64,000 nt of DNA from Protea cynaroides (lineage: Eukaryota > Streptophyta > Magnoliopsida > Proteales > Proteaceae): NCBI GenBank assembly GCA_028583415.1, contig CM053275.1, positions 82,975,769 through 83,039,768 on the forward strand. The letters are read 5' to 3'. Within the stretch, counting starts at the first letter, position 1, and each line of letters begins with the position of its first letter. Below are positions 34,447-42,521 of this stretch, one piece after another. A program made the position numbers and the translations under genes. The notes below the pieces were generated by a model that ran no database searches, was not told the DNA's origin, and was given only the letters and a program-made list of their open reading frames with translations.

Positions 34447-36109
34447 CTTTACACATTGATTCTCTTATTTTTCTATTTTGTTACACAGATAAAATTACAG
34501 CCTCACTGATCCCACTAAGCATTAACTAACATAATAAGGAAATCAATAGTTTATAACACAAAAATTGTTAAGTCTGTAGATGTACGTATTTTACCACTTA
34601 CAACAGATGAATTTAAAAATGTGTGGTGAGGTTTCCAAGGCCATTATACCATATCTTAGACCACTAGCCTGAGAAGTGGATTCTTTGCTTCTTTTTTTTT
34701 TTATTATAATTTTTAGATGAGGGGATAGTCCATATGAATGTTTAATCAAGAAGGAATGGAAGGAATCATGTATGTAAAGAAAATAATCTCACCAGAAAAA
34801 TCAGTGAAACAGCTAGTAAAATAAGAAGTAGTTTGTGCAACATAAGCAGCAGCTTCATTGAGTGCTGGCATAGAAGTAAATAGCTGAGGGATGAGCCCCT
34901 CATTTCCCAAAGGACCACTGCGTGCCTGAAACAGAGAAAACAGATTAAACCAAGGTTAAAGCAATTGAAGATTCCAGCAGGGAAAAATAAAAATAAAAAT
35001 ACATTACCCATACCAATAGAAGGAAAAAGAATGCTATAAATTATAATGTAATCACACTGCAAATACTGTTCTTTTATGTTGAAATACCTTAGAAAAGAGA
35101 AAATGAGGTTCAAGCCATTTCCACAAGCCAAATTTCAACAAGGAAAATTTAATTCCCTTGATCAAGTCAAGCTTTCCAAACCTTCCAGAAGGAGTAGCAC
35201 CACCAAATAAAGATGGTAGCCCATATACAACGTACAGGGAATAACAATTCATCCATTTCATTATCTCAACCGATAAAAAGTGACAATTCACATGCGGAAA
35301 ACAGAGACATGAACACTGCTATGTCTTTGACTTAATCTTTGCCTTACTGTTGAGATAGCACAGTCGAGTGGACCCTCTTACCGTGGTACACATCATTGGC
35401 TATTGTTGATAGCCACTATGTGGTGTCGATAATAGCCATGAGGTGTCCTATTGTGTTTAGTCTTGTCTTTATGTTTTCCTTTATGCTTTAGATTTAGTAA
35501 GATTAGAGTTATTAAAGTTTCATTATAATTACTTTCTAGATTCTAAAGTTCTACTAGGTTGTAACTACTTGCTTTCATTATTTATAAATGATGATAGTGG
35601 GGAGAGAAAGATCACACACAAGTTCTTCTCTCCCTTTCTTGGTTCTCTCCATCCTTCTCCTCTCCTTCTCTTTTTCTTTCTATTTTGTTACAAGATCTAA
35701 ATCACAAGAATGCACAACCCCTCAATCACAATCTTCAGTTAACCAAAAAAAAAAATAACAAAGACATGCATACATAGTGGATTTCTTCAAGCTTAAGACC
35801 ATGGCCTTAATGAGTTCTATTGGAGGTAGAGGAGCAATTTAATTTCTGGAAAAAGATACAGGTGCAGGCATGCAGCCAAAGATAATTGACACAATATGAA
35901 ATGGAATTAATACCAAAGAAAGTTATTAGAACCCCACCATTTCCTTTGTTGTGAATAAATGAATAGAGATGCATGCACAAAAAGAGAAATTATTTAAGAA
36001 AAAAAGTAACACCAGAAAATAGAGAAGGCTATTATATCATTGTAGATTGTCTGATCCTTACCGTTAACGACATGCTTGATTCTCCATTTTTTGGTTCTCC
36101 AGTTTCCAT
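14371..36109 (-). CDS. Alpha/beta-hydrolase, plant family without firm function
   Basis: Nine coding exons join without a frame break to 557 codons including stop: 36109-36062, 35264-35088, 34925-34793, 28872-28608, 26760-26632, 26532-26483, 26015-25918, 25843-25556, 14853-14371. The central core has a strand reading YLLVPGLF, then GLVCHIAKIHSE, then RRVLLLGHSKGG (nucleophile Ser about residue 331 in G-x-S-x-G), SPYGGSPIASD, and a late LDHAWMV whose His (about 512) suits the catalytic triad. The acid could be Asp 488 or 495. Residues 120-208 are Ser-rich and low complexity, probably a disordered linker. I see no clear signal peptide; the second exon is hydrophobic and might associate with membranes. 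Esterase or lipase chemistry is inferred from the fold; the substrate is unknown. The start ATG (METGEPKNG) and the second exon's acceptor are the least certain parts. Introns of 5.9 and 10.7 kb are largely mobile DNA. Confidence 0.85.
16527..16786 (-). mobile_element. RTE-LINE 3'-end fragment (reverse orientation) inside first LTR
   Basis: Flanked by a 15-bp TSD, ACTCCTATTAGTATA (16512-16526 and 16787-16801). It begins with (CAA)n and TATCCCAACTAAATGGGGTC, the reverse of the RTE 3' end seen at 25309-25350. A CAA-rich leader plus a TSD piece is duplicated within it. Confidence 0.75.
17478..17782. repeat. Head-to-head LTR pieces forming an inverted repeat
   Basis: 17478-17600 reads as the reverse complement of an LTR 3' end (including TGTAACAAAATAG), preceded by a reversed primer site. 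The forward LTR piece follows at once, up to 17782. The two could pair as a long stem. Confidence 0.7.
18101..18406 (+). repeat. LTR of TRIM-like array (third)
   Basis: 306 bp, beginning TGTTAGCG after a G-rich polypurine tract and ending TTGTTACA directly before TGGTATCAAAG. A TATA-like TATAAATATAAG lies about 70 bp from its 3' end. It is the cleanest LTR copy of the array. Confidence 0.82.
18774..19100 (+). repeat. LTR of TRIM-like array (terminal)
   Basis: 327 bp, TGTTAGCA to TTGTTACA. It is followed by the TSD CAACT instead of a primer site, showing that it is the 3' boundary. Confidence 0.82.
20107..20333 (-). mobile_element. SINE/LINE-tail insertion with 18-bp TSD
   Basis: The direct repeat ATTGTAAAATTACTTTTT occurs at 20089-20106 and 20334-20351. 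In reverse orientation the element ends in a TTGAG-type tail and shares the segment complementary to CCCAATTAAATGGGGTCAGC with RTE 3' ends. It is probably a 5'-truncated LINE or a LINE-mobilised SINE. Confidence 0.7.
20523..20995 (-). mobile_element. Solo LTR (reverse) inside the LINE
   Basis: 473 bp flanked by a perfect TSD TAGAT (20518-20522 and 20996-21000). Read on the minus strand it starts TGTTAACT and ends TTTTGTTACA, with TATAAATAG near the 3' end. It is related in its 3' part to the TRIM-like LTRs of the window. No internal region remains, which fits LTR-LTR recombination. Confidence 0.83.
21843..24618 (+). mobile_element. 2.8-kb solo-LTR-like insertion inside the LINE
   Basis: Starts TGCAAGACCC and ends GGGGTGTGACA, flanked by a perfect 5-bp TSD ATTTA (21838-21842 and 24619-24623). 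Removing it rejoins the LINE reading (Y-D-L-T-R). The terminal GTGTGACA resembles long LTRs of Ty3/gypsy elements. No protease, RT or integrase was found inside, so it is probably a solo LTR or non-autonomous element. It carries a fragment of the tatcg hAT-like family at 23442-23632. Confidence 0.75.
23442..23632. mobile_element. Partial inverted copy of the 'tatcg' hAT-like element
   Basis: About 190 bp match, in reverse orientation, the right end of the element at 1684-3155, beginning CAAGGAATCAAGTATCGTG. The other end and a matching TSD were not found. Confidence 0.7.
25556..26015 (-). CDS. Hydrolase coding exons 7 and 8 (nucleophile elbow)
   Basis: Exon 7 (26015-25918) encodes GLFSNHGPLYFVNTK and GLVCHIAKIHSE. 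After a 74-bp intron, exon 8 (25843-25556, 96 codons) carries GHSKGG with the probable catalytic Ser and SPYGGSPIASD. Confidence 0.9.
26483..26760 (-). CDS. Hydrolase coding exons 5 and 6
   Basis: Exon 5 (26760-26632) encodes LISRARRTVRGSADDIGWLQ; exon 6 (26532-26483) encodes HGLHKLPNSMIYLLVPG, which leads into the first core strand. The phases (2, then 1) agree across the 99-bp intron. Confidence 0.85.
26761..28607. other. Hydrolase intron 5, nothing recognised
   Basis: 1.85 kb of intron with no clear transposon border or reading frame. Confidence 0.6.
28608..28872 (-). CDS. Hydrolase coding exon 4 (Ser-rich linker)
   Basis: 265 nt from acceptor TTTTTGTAG to donor GTAAGAC. It encodes a Ser/Gly/Ala-rich segment with no predicted fold, joining the hydrophobic N-terminal part to the catalytic core. 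Confidence 0.8.
29606..30277. mobile_element. 672-bp hAT-like element, 'CATAGTTGTC' family, copy 2
   Basis: Flanked by a perfect 8-bp TSD CTTACAAG (29598-29605 and 30278-30285). The left end is CATTGTTGTCATGGCG and the inverted right end is CATAGTTGTCAAGGCG. It contains a short RTE-tail-like piece (29906-29945, TTGAG repeats). No transposase. Confidence 0.86.
31822..32817. mobile_element. 996-bp hAT-like element, 'CATAGTTGTC' family, copy 3, nested in LTR
   Basis: Flanked by a perfect 8-bp TSD CTTGTTAG (31814-31821 and 32818-32825); the right LTR of the host element has the uninterrupted site. The inverted ends are CATAGTTGTCAAGGCG. The interior has an imperfect inverted repeat (32098-32149 with 32186-32238) that could form a stem of about 50 bp, plus GC-rich subterminal GCCTAGG motifs. 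Confidence 0.88.
33956..34485 (+). repeat. Right LTR of the 31537-34485 element
   Basis: 530 bp, TGTTGAAC to TTGTTACA, with TATAAATAC near 34360 as a likely TATA box and a (CT)n run at 34396-34443. Confidence 0.83.
34793..35264 (-). CDS. Hydrolase coding exons 2 and 3
   Basis: Exon 2 (35264-35088, 59 codons) includes YGLPSLFGGATPSGRFGK and a Leu/Trp-rich stretch. Exon 3 (34925-34793) encodes ARSGPLGNEGLIPQLF and ends in phase 1. The intron between them is 162 bp. The exon 2 acceptor (GGTTGAG) is weak, so the N-terminal border may differ. Confidence 0.72.
35348..35692 (+). mobile_element. Solo LTR-like sequence in hydrolase intron 2
   Basis: 345 bp starting TGTTGAGATAGC and ending ATTTTGTTACA, with TTATAAATGATG as a TATA-like site. 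No matching TSD was found, so one border may be wrong or altered. Confidence 0.6.
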
Positions 36110-36124
36110 GATCAAGGGCAATCT
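36062..36124 (-). CDS. Hydrolase first coding exon with 15 nt of 5'UTR
   Basis: The acceptor GCTTGTTAG precedes 36124. The ATG is at 36109 and 16 codons (METGEPKNGESS...) run to the donor GTAAGGATC. A 5'UTR exon ending at 38035 (CACAG/GTAAGAG) splices to it across 1.9 kb. Confidence 0.65.
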
Positions 36125-38034
36125 CTAACAAGCATAAACATGGACATGATTGAGTTGCATCACAACAGCTCAAATACAATGAAAGCTTAAGCACCAATTT
36201 GATCTATGGACTGCCAACTGCATCTGAATGGTCCACAGTCCACCACAAGGTTCAAACCATTAATGGCCTGAAAACCATTGCATGCTCAATGGACCATCCC
36301 ATTCCGAGGCAATTATTTATGAGTATTTTAAAATTTTCTTCAAAGTGAATGAAACTTAAACCTCAGGTGCAAGCCACACATATTGCATAAACATCAGGAA
36401 ATATAATAGCCAACTAATGTTCACAAGTACCTTCAGAAGTCGGAATTGATAAAGCTGTTTGAATATTTGAAAGAAACTGACCTTGGTTGATAAACCTACA
36501 GATCTGCACAGACAAAAAAAAAAATTCTCTGGCTTAACTGTATTAGCATATAAAAGTTACTTCATAGCCTTACAATTTTCTTGGGTGAGAAATGAAAAAC
36601 CAGTAAAGCCAGATCATCCAAGACAGGCAGCTATCTGGCATTGGGTGTATTGGGATCTAGGAAAAATTCTTTAGCAGAAGTGTTCTCTTGCATTCTAGTA
36701 TGGAAACACATGAACTTTTGATTTGTTACTTTTCAAAATCCTTCCCAAAGATAAGGAAAAAAAAAATCTTCTGTTGAGGGATTCTCAAAGATAAGAATTC
36801 ACTCATGTCTAATCCATAATGCTGATAGAGGTAGATCCCACAGTTGACATCCTCAATTCCTTGGAATCTACTTACAATGCTGAGGCACATAAACTACCCA
36901 CTGGTTGGCTTAAAAATTACAATCTAGGGAAGGTAAATCAGACTTTTGGCTTCTCAAAGATAAGGATGAAACTATCCATTATAAGCAAACAATCCTTCTA
37001 CTACAATGTGAATAACATGGATCCCTTCTTGCAAAGCCAAACTCCCCAATCCCCATGATGATGAGCTTATCTAAGCTAAATCACAGAAAATTCAAAATAA
37101 AGTTGCTTCTTCTAGTGTTAAATAATGACAATTGAAATTTTAATATTGGATAGCTTGTTTTTCCTGTTTGGCCAAAAGTGTCAAATTTGAGTATATGAAA
37201 CAAGTTACAAAAAATTGGAGGGGGCTGTGCAGGTTCCCCAATTATTTCAGCCAAGTTGTTTCCTTTAGGCCTGAGGAAAACAGTAATCACTTGATTCTTG
37301 CAAAAGAGATTCTCAACAATTAGGTAACAGAAATTCCTAGACATATCATAGGGTTTCGAAGATCATAACAATGACAGAATAAATCCCTTTTATAATAACC
37401 AAAATAATCATAATAAATAGATTACATCCTTCATTTGAATAAAACGTTAAAAACTTTTTTATTACCCAAAATAAGCACACTTTGAATTCGGTCAATACTT
37501 CAACAACTTGCTAACAAACAAGCTGCACAATCTCATCACCGACACACGCTAACCAAATTGGAATTCTACAAAAATCTTAGCCCGATTGTTTGTCAGTATG
37601 ATTTAATCCTATAAAGTATATACAATTAAAAAAAAATTGCAGGTTTTCTAATAGCTAGTTAAATACAGTAGTTAAAAGAACCAGAAGATATGTATGTGAC
37701 ACGGCCATCATATGCATACACACTGTTTAGAATTCAGATACAACATAACAGCGAACAATCTAGTATTCATTCTAGAACAAGTGCAAATTCATTTGAACTA
37801 CGAAAAAGCACATAACAGTCATACATCGTACCCAATAGCCATTCAAACAGGTCGAGATTGCTGAAACGAACACAAATAAAATCAATTTAAAGCCGACTAG
37901 CCAAAACATTGATCAAGATTGGAGTTTCAACTAACTGAATTACTGTACATGATTCCTAAATTTGGTCGCAAAATAAGTTCGTTTGCTTCGAACTTGATTC
38001 CTAAAACCTAATTGAAGGATTCTTTCACTCTTAC
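36125..38034. other. 5'UTR intron of the hydrolase, nothing recognised
   Basis: 1.9 kb between the 5'UTR exon donor (38034) and the acceptor before 36124. No reading frame or transposon border was recognised. Confidence 0.55.
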
Positions 38035-38255
38035 CTGTGAATTCGAGTTGGAAAACGAATCTCCGATTAACTGAAGGTAAGAATCCGAATGACGTCGATC
38101 GAGATTATGGTATTAAGACGAAAAATTCTTAACCGCCAAGCAATAACGTGCAATAACGACCAAGTACGAACATAACAGACTGCAGATTTCCTTCTGGAAT
38201 AAAATGCTCGGACGAAACGTCGGAAGACGTGACGTACGCACGCCACCTATGACTT

Positions 38256-38380
38256 TGACGTCAGCGTTTCAGCAGCGAATTTAAACACGTGGCAAAATCT
38301 GCGGTTCCCAAGTGGATCGGCCCGTTAGGGCTTTGTCCTACCAGCAAATGAGCTGTGTTCATTACTATTACGCCACGTGG
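38256..38380. promoter_or_regulatory. bZIP-type cis-element cluster upstream of the hydrolase gene
   Basis: Within 125 bp, just upstream of the probable 5'UTR exon, lie TGACGTCA (38256-38263, C-box/CRE), CACGTG inside ACACGTGGC (38286-38291, a classic ABRE) and CCACGTGG (38373-38380, G-box). Such clusters bind bZIP factors of the ABF/TGA/HY5 type. ABA, light or stress control is an inference. Confidence 0.55.
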
Positions 38381-38545
38381 ATAGACGATTAGGACCATCT
38401 TGACCAAAATTTGGATATGAAATCGGTATCTGAATCTGCCGATTTCACCGGTCCTTTCTTTTTTGGATCGGCCAGTATCCAACTGCAAGGCACCAGTGGA
38501 TGAAGCATGCAATAAAACTGGAGTCACGGTTGCCTATAGAAATCC

Positions 38546-38771
38546 TCTCCCGCCTGAGTTTGGGTGGGAGAATTGGCGGCCCGGATGGATGGCCGTCACC
38601 TTGCTCTCGAGTGGATCCAAGCCCTCAATCCAAACCGACACCGACTACCTGAGCATACAAACTGAGTCGACAGGGGTATCTGCTGGGATGGAGGGCTCGG
38701 ATCCACCCGAGAGCCAGGTGACAGCCATCCATCCAGGCTGCCAACTCTCCTGTCCAAACTCAGGCGGGAGA
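38546..38771. repeat. Fold-back hairpin, 81-bp arms
   Basis: The arms 38546-38626 and 38691-38771 are inverted repeats with about 71 of 81 positions paired and a 64-base loop. The arm ends begin TCTCCCGCCTGAGTTTGG. It resembles a small fold-back MITE. It lies about 170 bp upstream of the G-box cluster of the hydrolase promoter. Confidence 0.85.
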
Positions 38772-39064
38772 GCATGTGGATCCCACAATTGCTTCCTCAA
38801 TGGAAAAAAGTTTATCTCTTGTTGTCCAGTTGTGTCAGTCAAAAATCTAATGAATTGGAATGCTCGACATGTATACTGATGCATCTCAGTCTATTCGATG
38901 TTCGAATGATGGGCATGGTAGTAGGAGAGGATCCAAGTCCCCCCAACCCTTGCTCACATTTTGAATTTTTTGAAATTTTTTTTTGCCACTTGGCATACTT
39001 GTTGGGTTGAAATTTGATTGGTGAATAATTCTATGGTTTTAAAATTTTAATCAAAATCGGTTAG

Positions 39065-39356
39065 AATTGGCCAACCTTGATTCTAATTAATGCTAACTTT
39101 TACTTTCTCTTTTTGAATTGGCCATGAATGCTCTTTTTTTTTTTTTTTTTTCCTTATATTTTCTCTTATAAAATAACAGAAAAATCAATAAAATTTATCC
39201 TGAGTGACAACCAGAATTAGCCAACATTGATTCTAATTAATGCTAATTTTTCATTCTCATTTTGAATTGGCCATGAATGCTCTTTTATTTTTATTTATTT
39301 TCTTATATTTTCTCTTATAAAATCAAACAATCAATAAAATTTATCCCGAATAACAA
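39065..39356. repeat. Tandem duplication, period about 150 bp
   Basis: The two units (39065-39214 and 39215-39356) share GATTCTAATTAATGCTAA, GAATTGGCCATGAATGCTC and ATAAAATTTATCC in the same order. AT-rich and non-coding. Confidence 0.8.
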
Positions 39357-40187
39357 AAGCTTTTAAGTTTGGTAGTATTTTTGTTCAGAAACAATGTTTT
39401 TTATTTTTACTCTTTTAATATTAAATGTTGGAACTATATACATTCTTTTCCTTCTGCCTAGCTCCCCGAACATGCTTCTTTGCCCTTCTCGCTCTAGCAA
39501 GATCAAAAGGTGGAACGGTCACTCGTGAGATCCAACATCTAAAGAATATACTGTCTGGTTGCCTTTATTGCCTTCTCTTTGGGAAATTCAAGTTCGATAT
39601 CCGTCCATTTCTACCATTCTCAGTTCTCCCAATCCTTGGACAATTGTGCAACTTTCAGAGCAAAGCGTTCAACTTCTTCAAATAAAGATTAGAACAAAAT
39701 GCCGTTTTAAACATGTTCCAGAACATGTACTAGAATTGAAAAAGAACAAAATATCAGTTGGATATTCCAAAACATGTTTGGTAATGACATAATACCATCA
39801 CACCAACTCCTAACCCAAATAAGACATTGTTTGGTAAAGTTCTTTAAAAGTGTTTCTGTTATTTTGGAACACTAATTTGTAGTATTTCTGTTATTGTGCT
39901 TCACAAACCCTTTTTTTAATTCAAAAATATTTGTACTCAGCATTACCAAACCCATTTCTTTCCTATAGAAGCATTTCTTAGAAACATAAACATAGAAAAC
40001 GTACTCTTGACTTAAATAGAAACGTTACCAAGTGTAACCTAAATTTGCACGTTATTCTTAGCATGGCGTGACTTTAGTTGAAATAAATTATAAAAGCAAG
40101 ATTGCGACTTAGAATGGTGGGGAAAAAATAAAAAGAAGAAGAAGAAAAAAAATCCGAAATATAGTTCGGGGGAGAAGGGCACTTTTA

Positions 40188-40882
40188 GGGCCAGTTTGAT
40201 AAAACTTCTGCTTCTGGATTCTGGATTCTGGTTCAAATTTGGATTATACTCCAAGCTACTCCAGGATTATTTTAGAGCAGAAACTTGTTTGATAATGCAA
40301 TTCTGAAATGGATTTCAGAGCATTTTTTTATTAGAAAAATATTTGATAACACACTCCCCCCCCTAATCGAAGTCTAGAAAAACAGTTGTGGTGGGTGGTG
40401 GCGACAGTGGTTGTGGTGGTGACGGTGTTGGTGGTGGTGGTAGAGGTGGCAGCAAAAGAGGTGGCAGTGGTGGCGGTGATGGTGGTGCTGCTGGTGGCAG
40501 CAGTGGTGGTGGTGGTGATGGTGGAAGTGGGTAGTGGGTGGTGGCAAAGGCGGTGGTGGTGGCGGCAGTGGTGGTGGGTGGTGGGTGGTGGCGGTGGTGG
40601 TGGTGGTTGTGGTGGCGGTGGTAGGTGGTGGTGACAGTGGTGGTGGTGGTGGTGGTCAAGTGAGAGTCATGTGAGAGTCGACTCTTTTCTTTCTACCAAA
40701 AAGTTGATTAAACTGTTTGGAACAAGTATTTATGACTCCAAAATTTTGGATTCTGGAACCATTCTAAATCCGGTTCACTCTATGGGAGTTGGAATCCAAC
40801 TAGACTTATCAAATGCACTTCTACTCCAAAATGGCTCCTTGGGAACCAGAATCCAGAAGCAGAATAGACCACATGTCAAATT
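40188..40882. mobile_element. MITE-like element with expanded GGT repeat core
   Basis: The outer parts are inverted repeats (CTTCTGCTTCTGGATTCTGG at 40205-40224 pairs with 40844-40870). The core 40387-40655 is an irregular (GGT/GGC)n tract, purine-rich on the plus strand. The TSD was not resolved. Reading frames over the core give poly-Val/Gly or Pro/Thr runs and are not genes. Confidence 0.6.
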
Positions 40883-40902
40883 ATAAAATATCATATATTC
40901 AA

Positions 40903-42147
40903 GAAAAAATTACACAGACATCCCCTCTATTGTTATGAAACTACACAGAACTATCCTGTCTTTACAAAAGCTACACAGAATACCCCTCTAGCAATGCTAT
41001 CATACACTCTAACCCACATCGTTACTTTCAACTTAACGGTAGAGGATCAATTTTTTTAAAACAAAAATACCCTTACTAAGTGTAAAATGACCTAGAAGGG
41101 TTTATTGTTTAGTCCTCCTAACAAAACCCAAGTTCCTCTTTCTTCTCTTCTCCAACAGATTGATTGATCGGTGCATGCATGGATAAATAGATGGAAGGAT
41201 CGACGTTGTTTGATCCTCCCTCTCCCTCACGCTAGCTTGTGTCTGTTGTGTATCCGTGGGAGTTTAAAACATCTGAAACTAAACCTAGCGATAGTTCAAT
41301 TTTCAGCTACGTTGCAGATCTTGGTTCTCACAGCAAAATTAATTCCCGAGGGAGATAGAATTAGGATCGCCCAAGACCAGAGAGCCTGTGCTCCAAGTTT
41401 CAGGCCAAACAGAGCTGTATTTAAGGATATCAACCTAACTATCTAGCTACTGGTCTGATCGTGCAAAGAACATAAAAAAAATAAAAAAATAAAAAAAAAA
41501 CCAGAAGAAAAAGAACATTTTCTCTCTCCAAATCCCTTATGCTTCTCCTATTCGTTTCTCTTCTTATTGTTGATGAATAAATCAAATCTCGTGGGGTGCA
41601 GCAAAACAAAGGATATTTTGCTCCATTACCTTTAATTTCATTCTCTCATGGAAATCTATGTCACTACCTTCAACGGCAACACCTGATCGTCAACATATAT
41701 GAGATCGGATTGGGCCCTCTTCATCCACCGAACAGAGGCTGCATCATCATACCCCAACGATCTTGAGGGGCCCAAGATCTAGATCCAACGACTTCAACCG
41801 TGCGTGAAATGCGACATTGGCTCCGCTATTCCAGCCGAAGAGAATGATATGGGAGAAATCAGCGAGCTTCCTAAGCCAGCCGTTAGCTTGGGGCCGGGTT
41901 TAAGAATCGGATGGAGCACAATCCTCTGAGGTGCTGGTGTGGTATGGTTTTAGAAAAATAAAGAATTGAATTTTGAAGGGTATTTTTATCTAAAAAAAAT
42001 TGACCCTCTACCGTTAAATTGAAAGTAACGGTGTGAGTGAGAGTGTATGATAGCATTGTTAAAGGGTTATTCTGTGTAGCTTTTGTAAAGACAGGATGGT
42101 TCTGTGTAGTTTCATAATAGTAGAGGGGGTGTCTGTGTAATTTTCCC
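40903..42147. mobile_element. Mutator-like (Pack-MULE type) element with gene fragments
   Basis: The long terminal inverted repeats are about 172 bp (40903-41074 and 41976-42147) and nearly identical by eye. They are flanked by a 9-bp TSD, TATATTCAA (40894-40902) versus TATATTTAA (42148-42156), one mismatch. Long TIRs with a 9-bp TSD are the hallmark of Mutator-like elements. No transposase is present; the interior holds host-like gene pieces instead. Confidence 0.8.
41697..41884 (-). pseudogene. Captured carboxylesterase (CXE/GID1-like) fragments, permuted
   Basis: Read on the minus strand, one frame gives NGWLRKLADFSHIILFGWNS then GANVAFHARLK and LGPLKIVGV, matching the nucleophile region of plant carboxylesterases (family: W-L...D-F...G-D-S-A-G-A-N). 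The Asp and Ser of GDSAG are replaced (GWNSG). Immediately after, in another frame, comes YDDAASVRWMKRAQS, which in the family lies before this region. The pieces are therefore out of order and broken by a stop. Confidence 0.6.
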
Positions 42148-42521
42148 TATATTTAATTTCTTCAAATATTTTGATTTTTTTCAAAGCTTAAATTTGCCAA
42201 TTGGTCAACTTAACTTGGGCCAAAACTTGAATGTGAGCAAAGGACCTTAGGGCCTACCTTTCTACAAAATTTCAACGGTATATACAATATAGTTTGTTGC
42301 AGATATCCATGCCATCCAAAGATTCCTTAGTCAATGTACCATCCAATAAAACTTCTCTAAAAAACTACTAGTTTGAAGGAAGATTCAGAAACAAATGTAG
42401 GTTGGTTTTATAACAGTAACTAAAAGCTAGCTGAGTCATATAGGAGTTTCATAATAAAAATAAGGATCTATCAAGTGATTTAACATCTTTTAACCTCGGA
42501 ATATCCAGCTTCATGCTTCTT

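Larger units (their letters stand above)
31537..34485 (+). mobile_element. Non-coding LTR retrotransposon (TRIM/LARD-like) in hydrolase intron
   Basis: Perfect TSD CAGAT (31532-31536 and 34486-34490). The left LTR is 31537-33024 (about 490 bp once the nested hAT-like element and its extra TSD copy are removed) and the right LTR is 33956-34485 (530 bp, longer mainly through a CT microsatellite). The primer site TGGTATTAAAG follows the left LTR, and a polypurine tract (TTTGAGGGGGG) precedes the right one. The 931-bp internal region has no gag or pol; it is rich in CTA/CTG triplets and repeats of a TTCACAGTGACCTATACTGTG-like unit shared with the array at 16436-19100. Confidence 0.83.

Noticed and set aside
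40363..40659. Thr/Pro/His-rich and Val/Gly-rich frames on both strands
   Set aside because: Both are translations of the GGT microsatellite core of a MITE-like element.
41171..41446. 91-codon plus-strand frame in the Pack-MULE as a gene
   Set aside because: No homologue recognised and no transcript evidence; recorded only as possible captured cargo.
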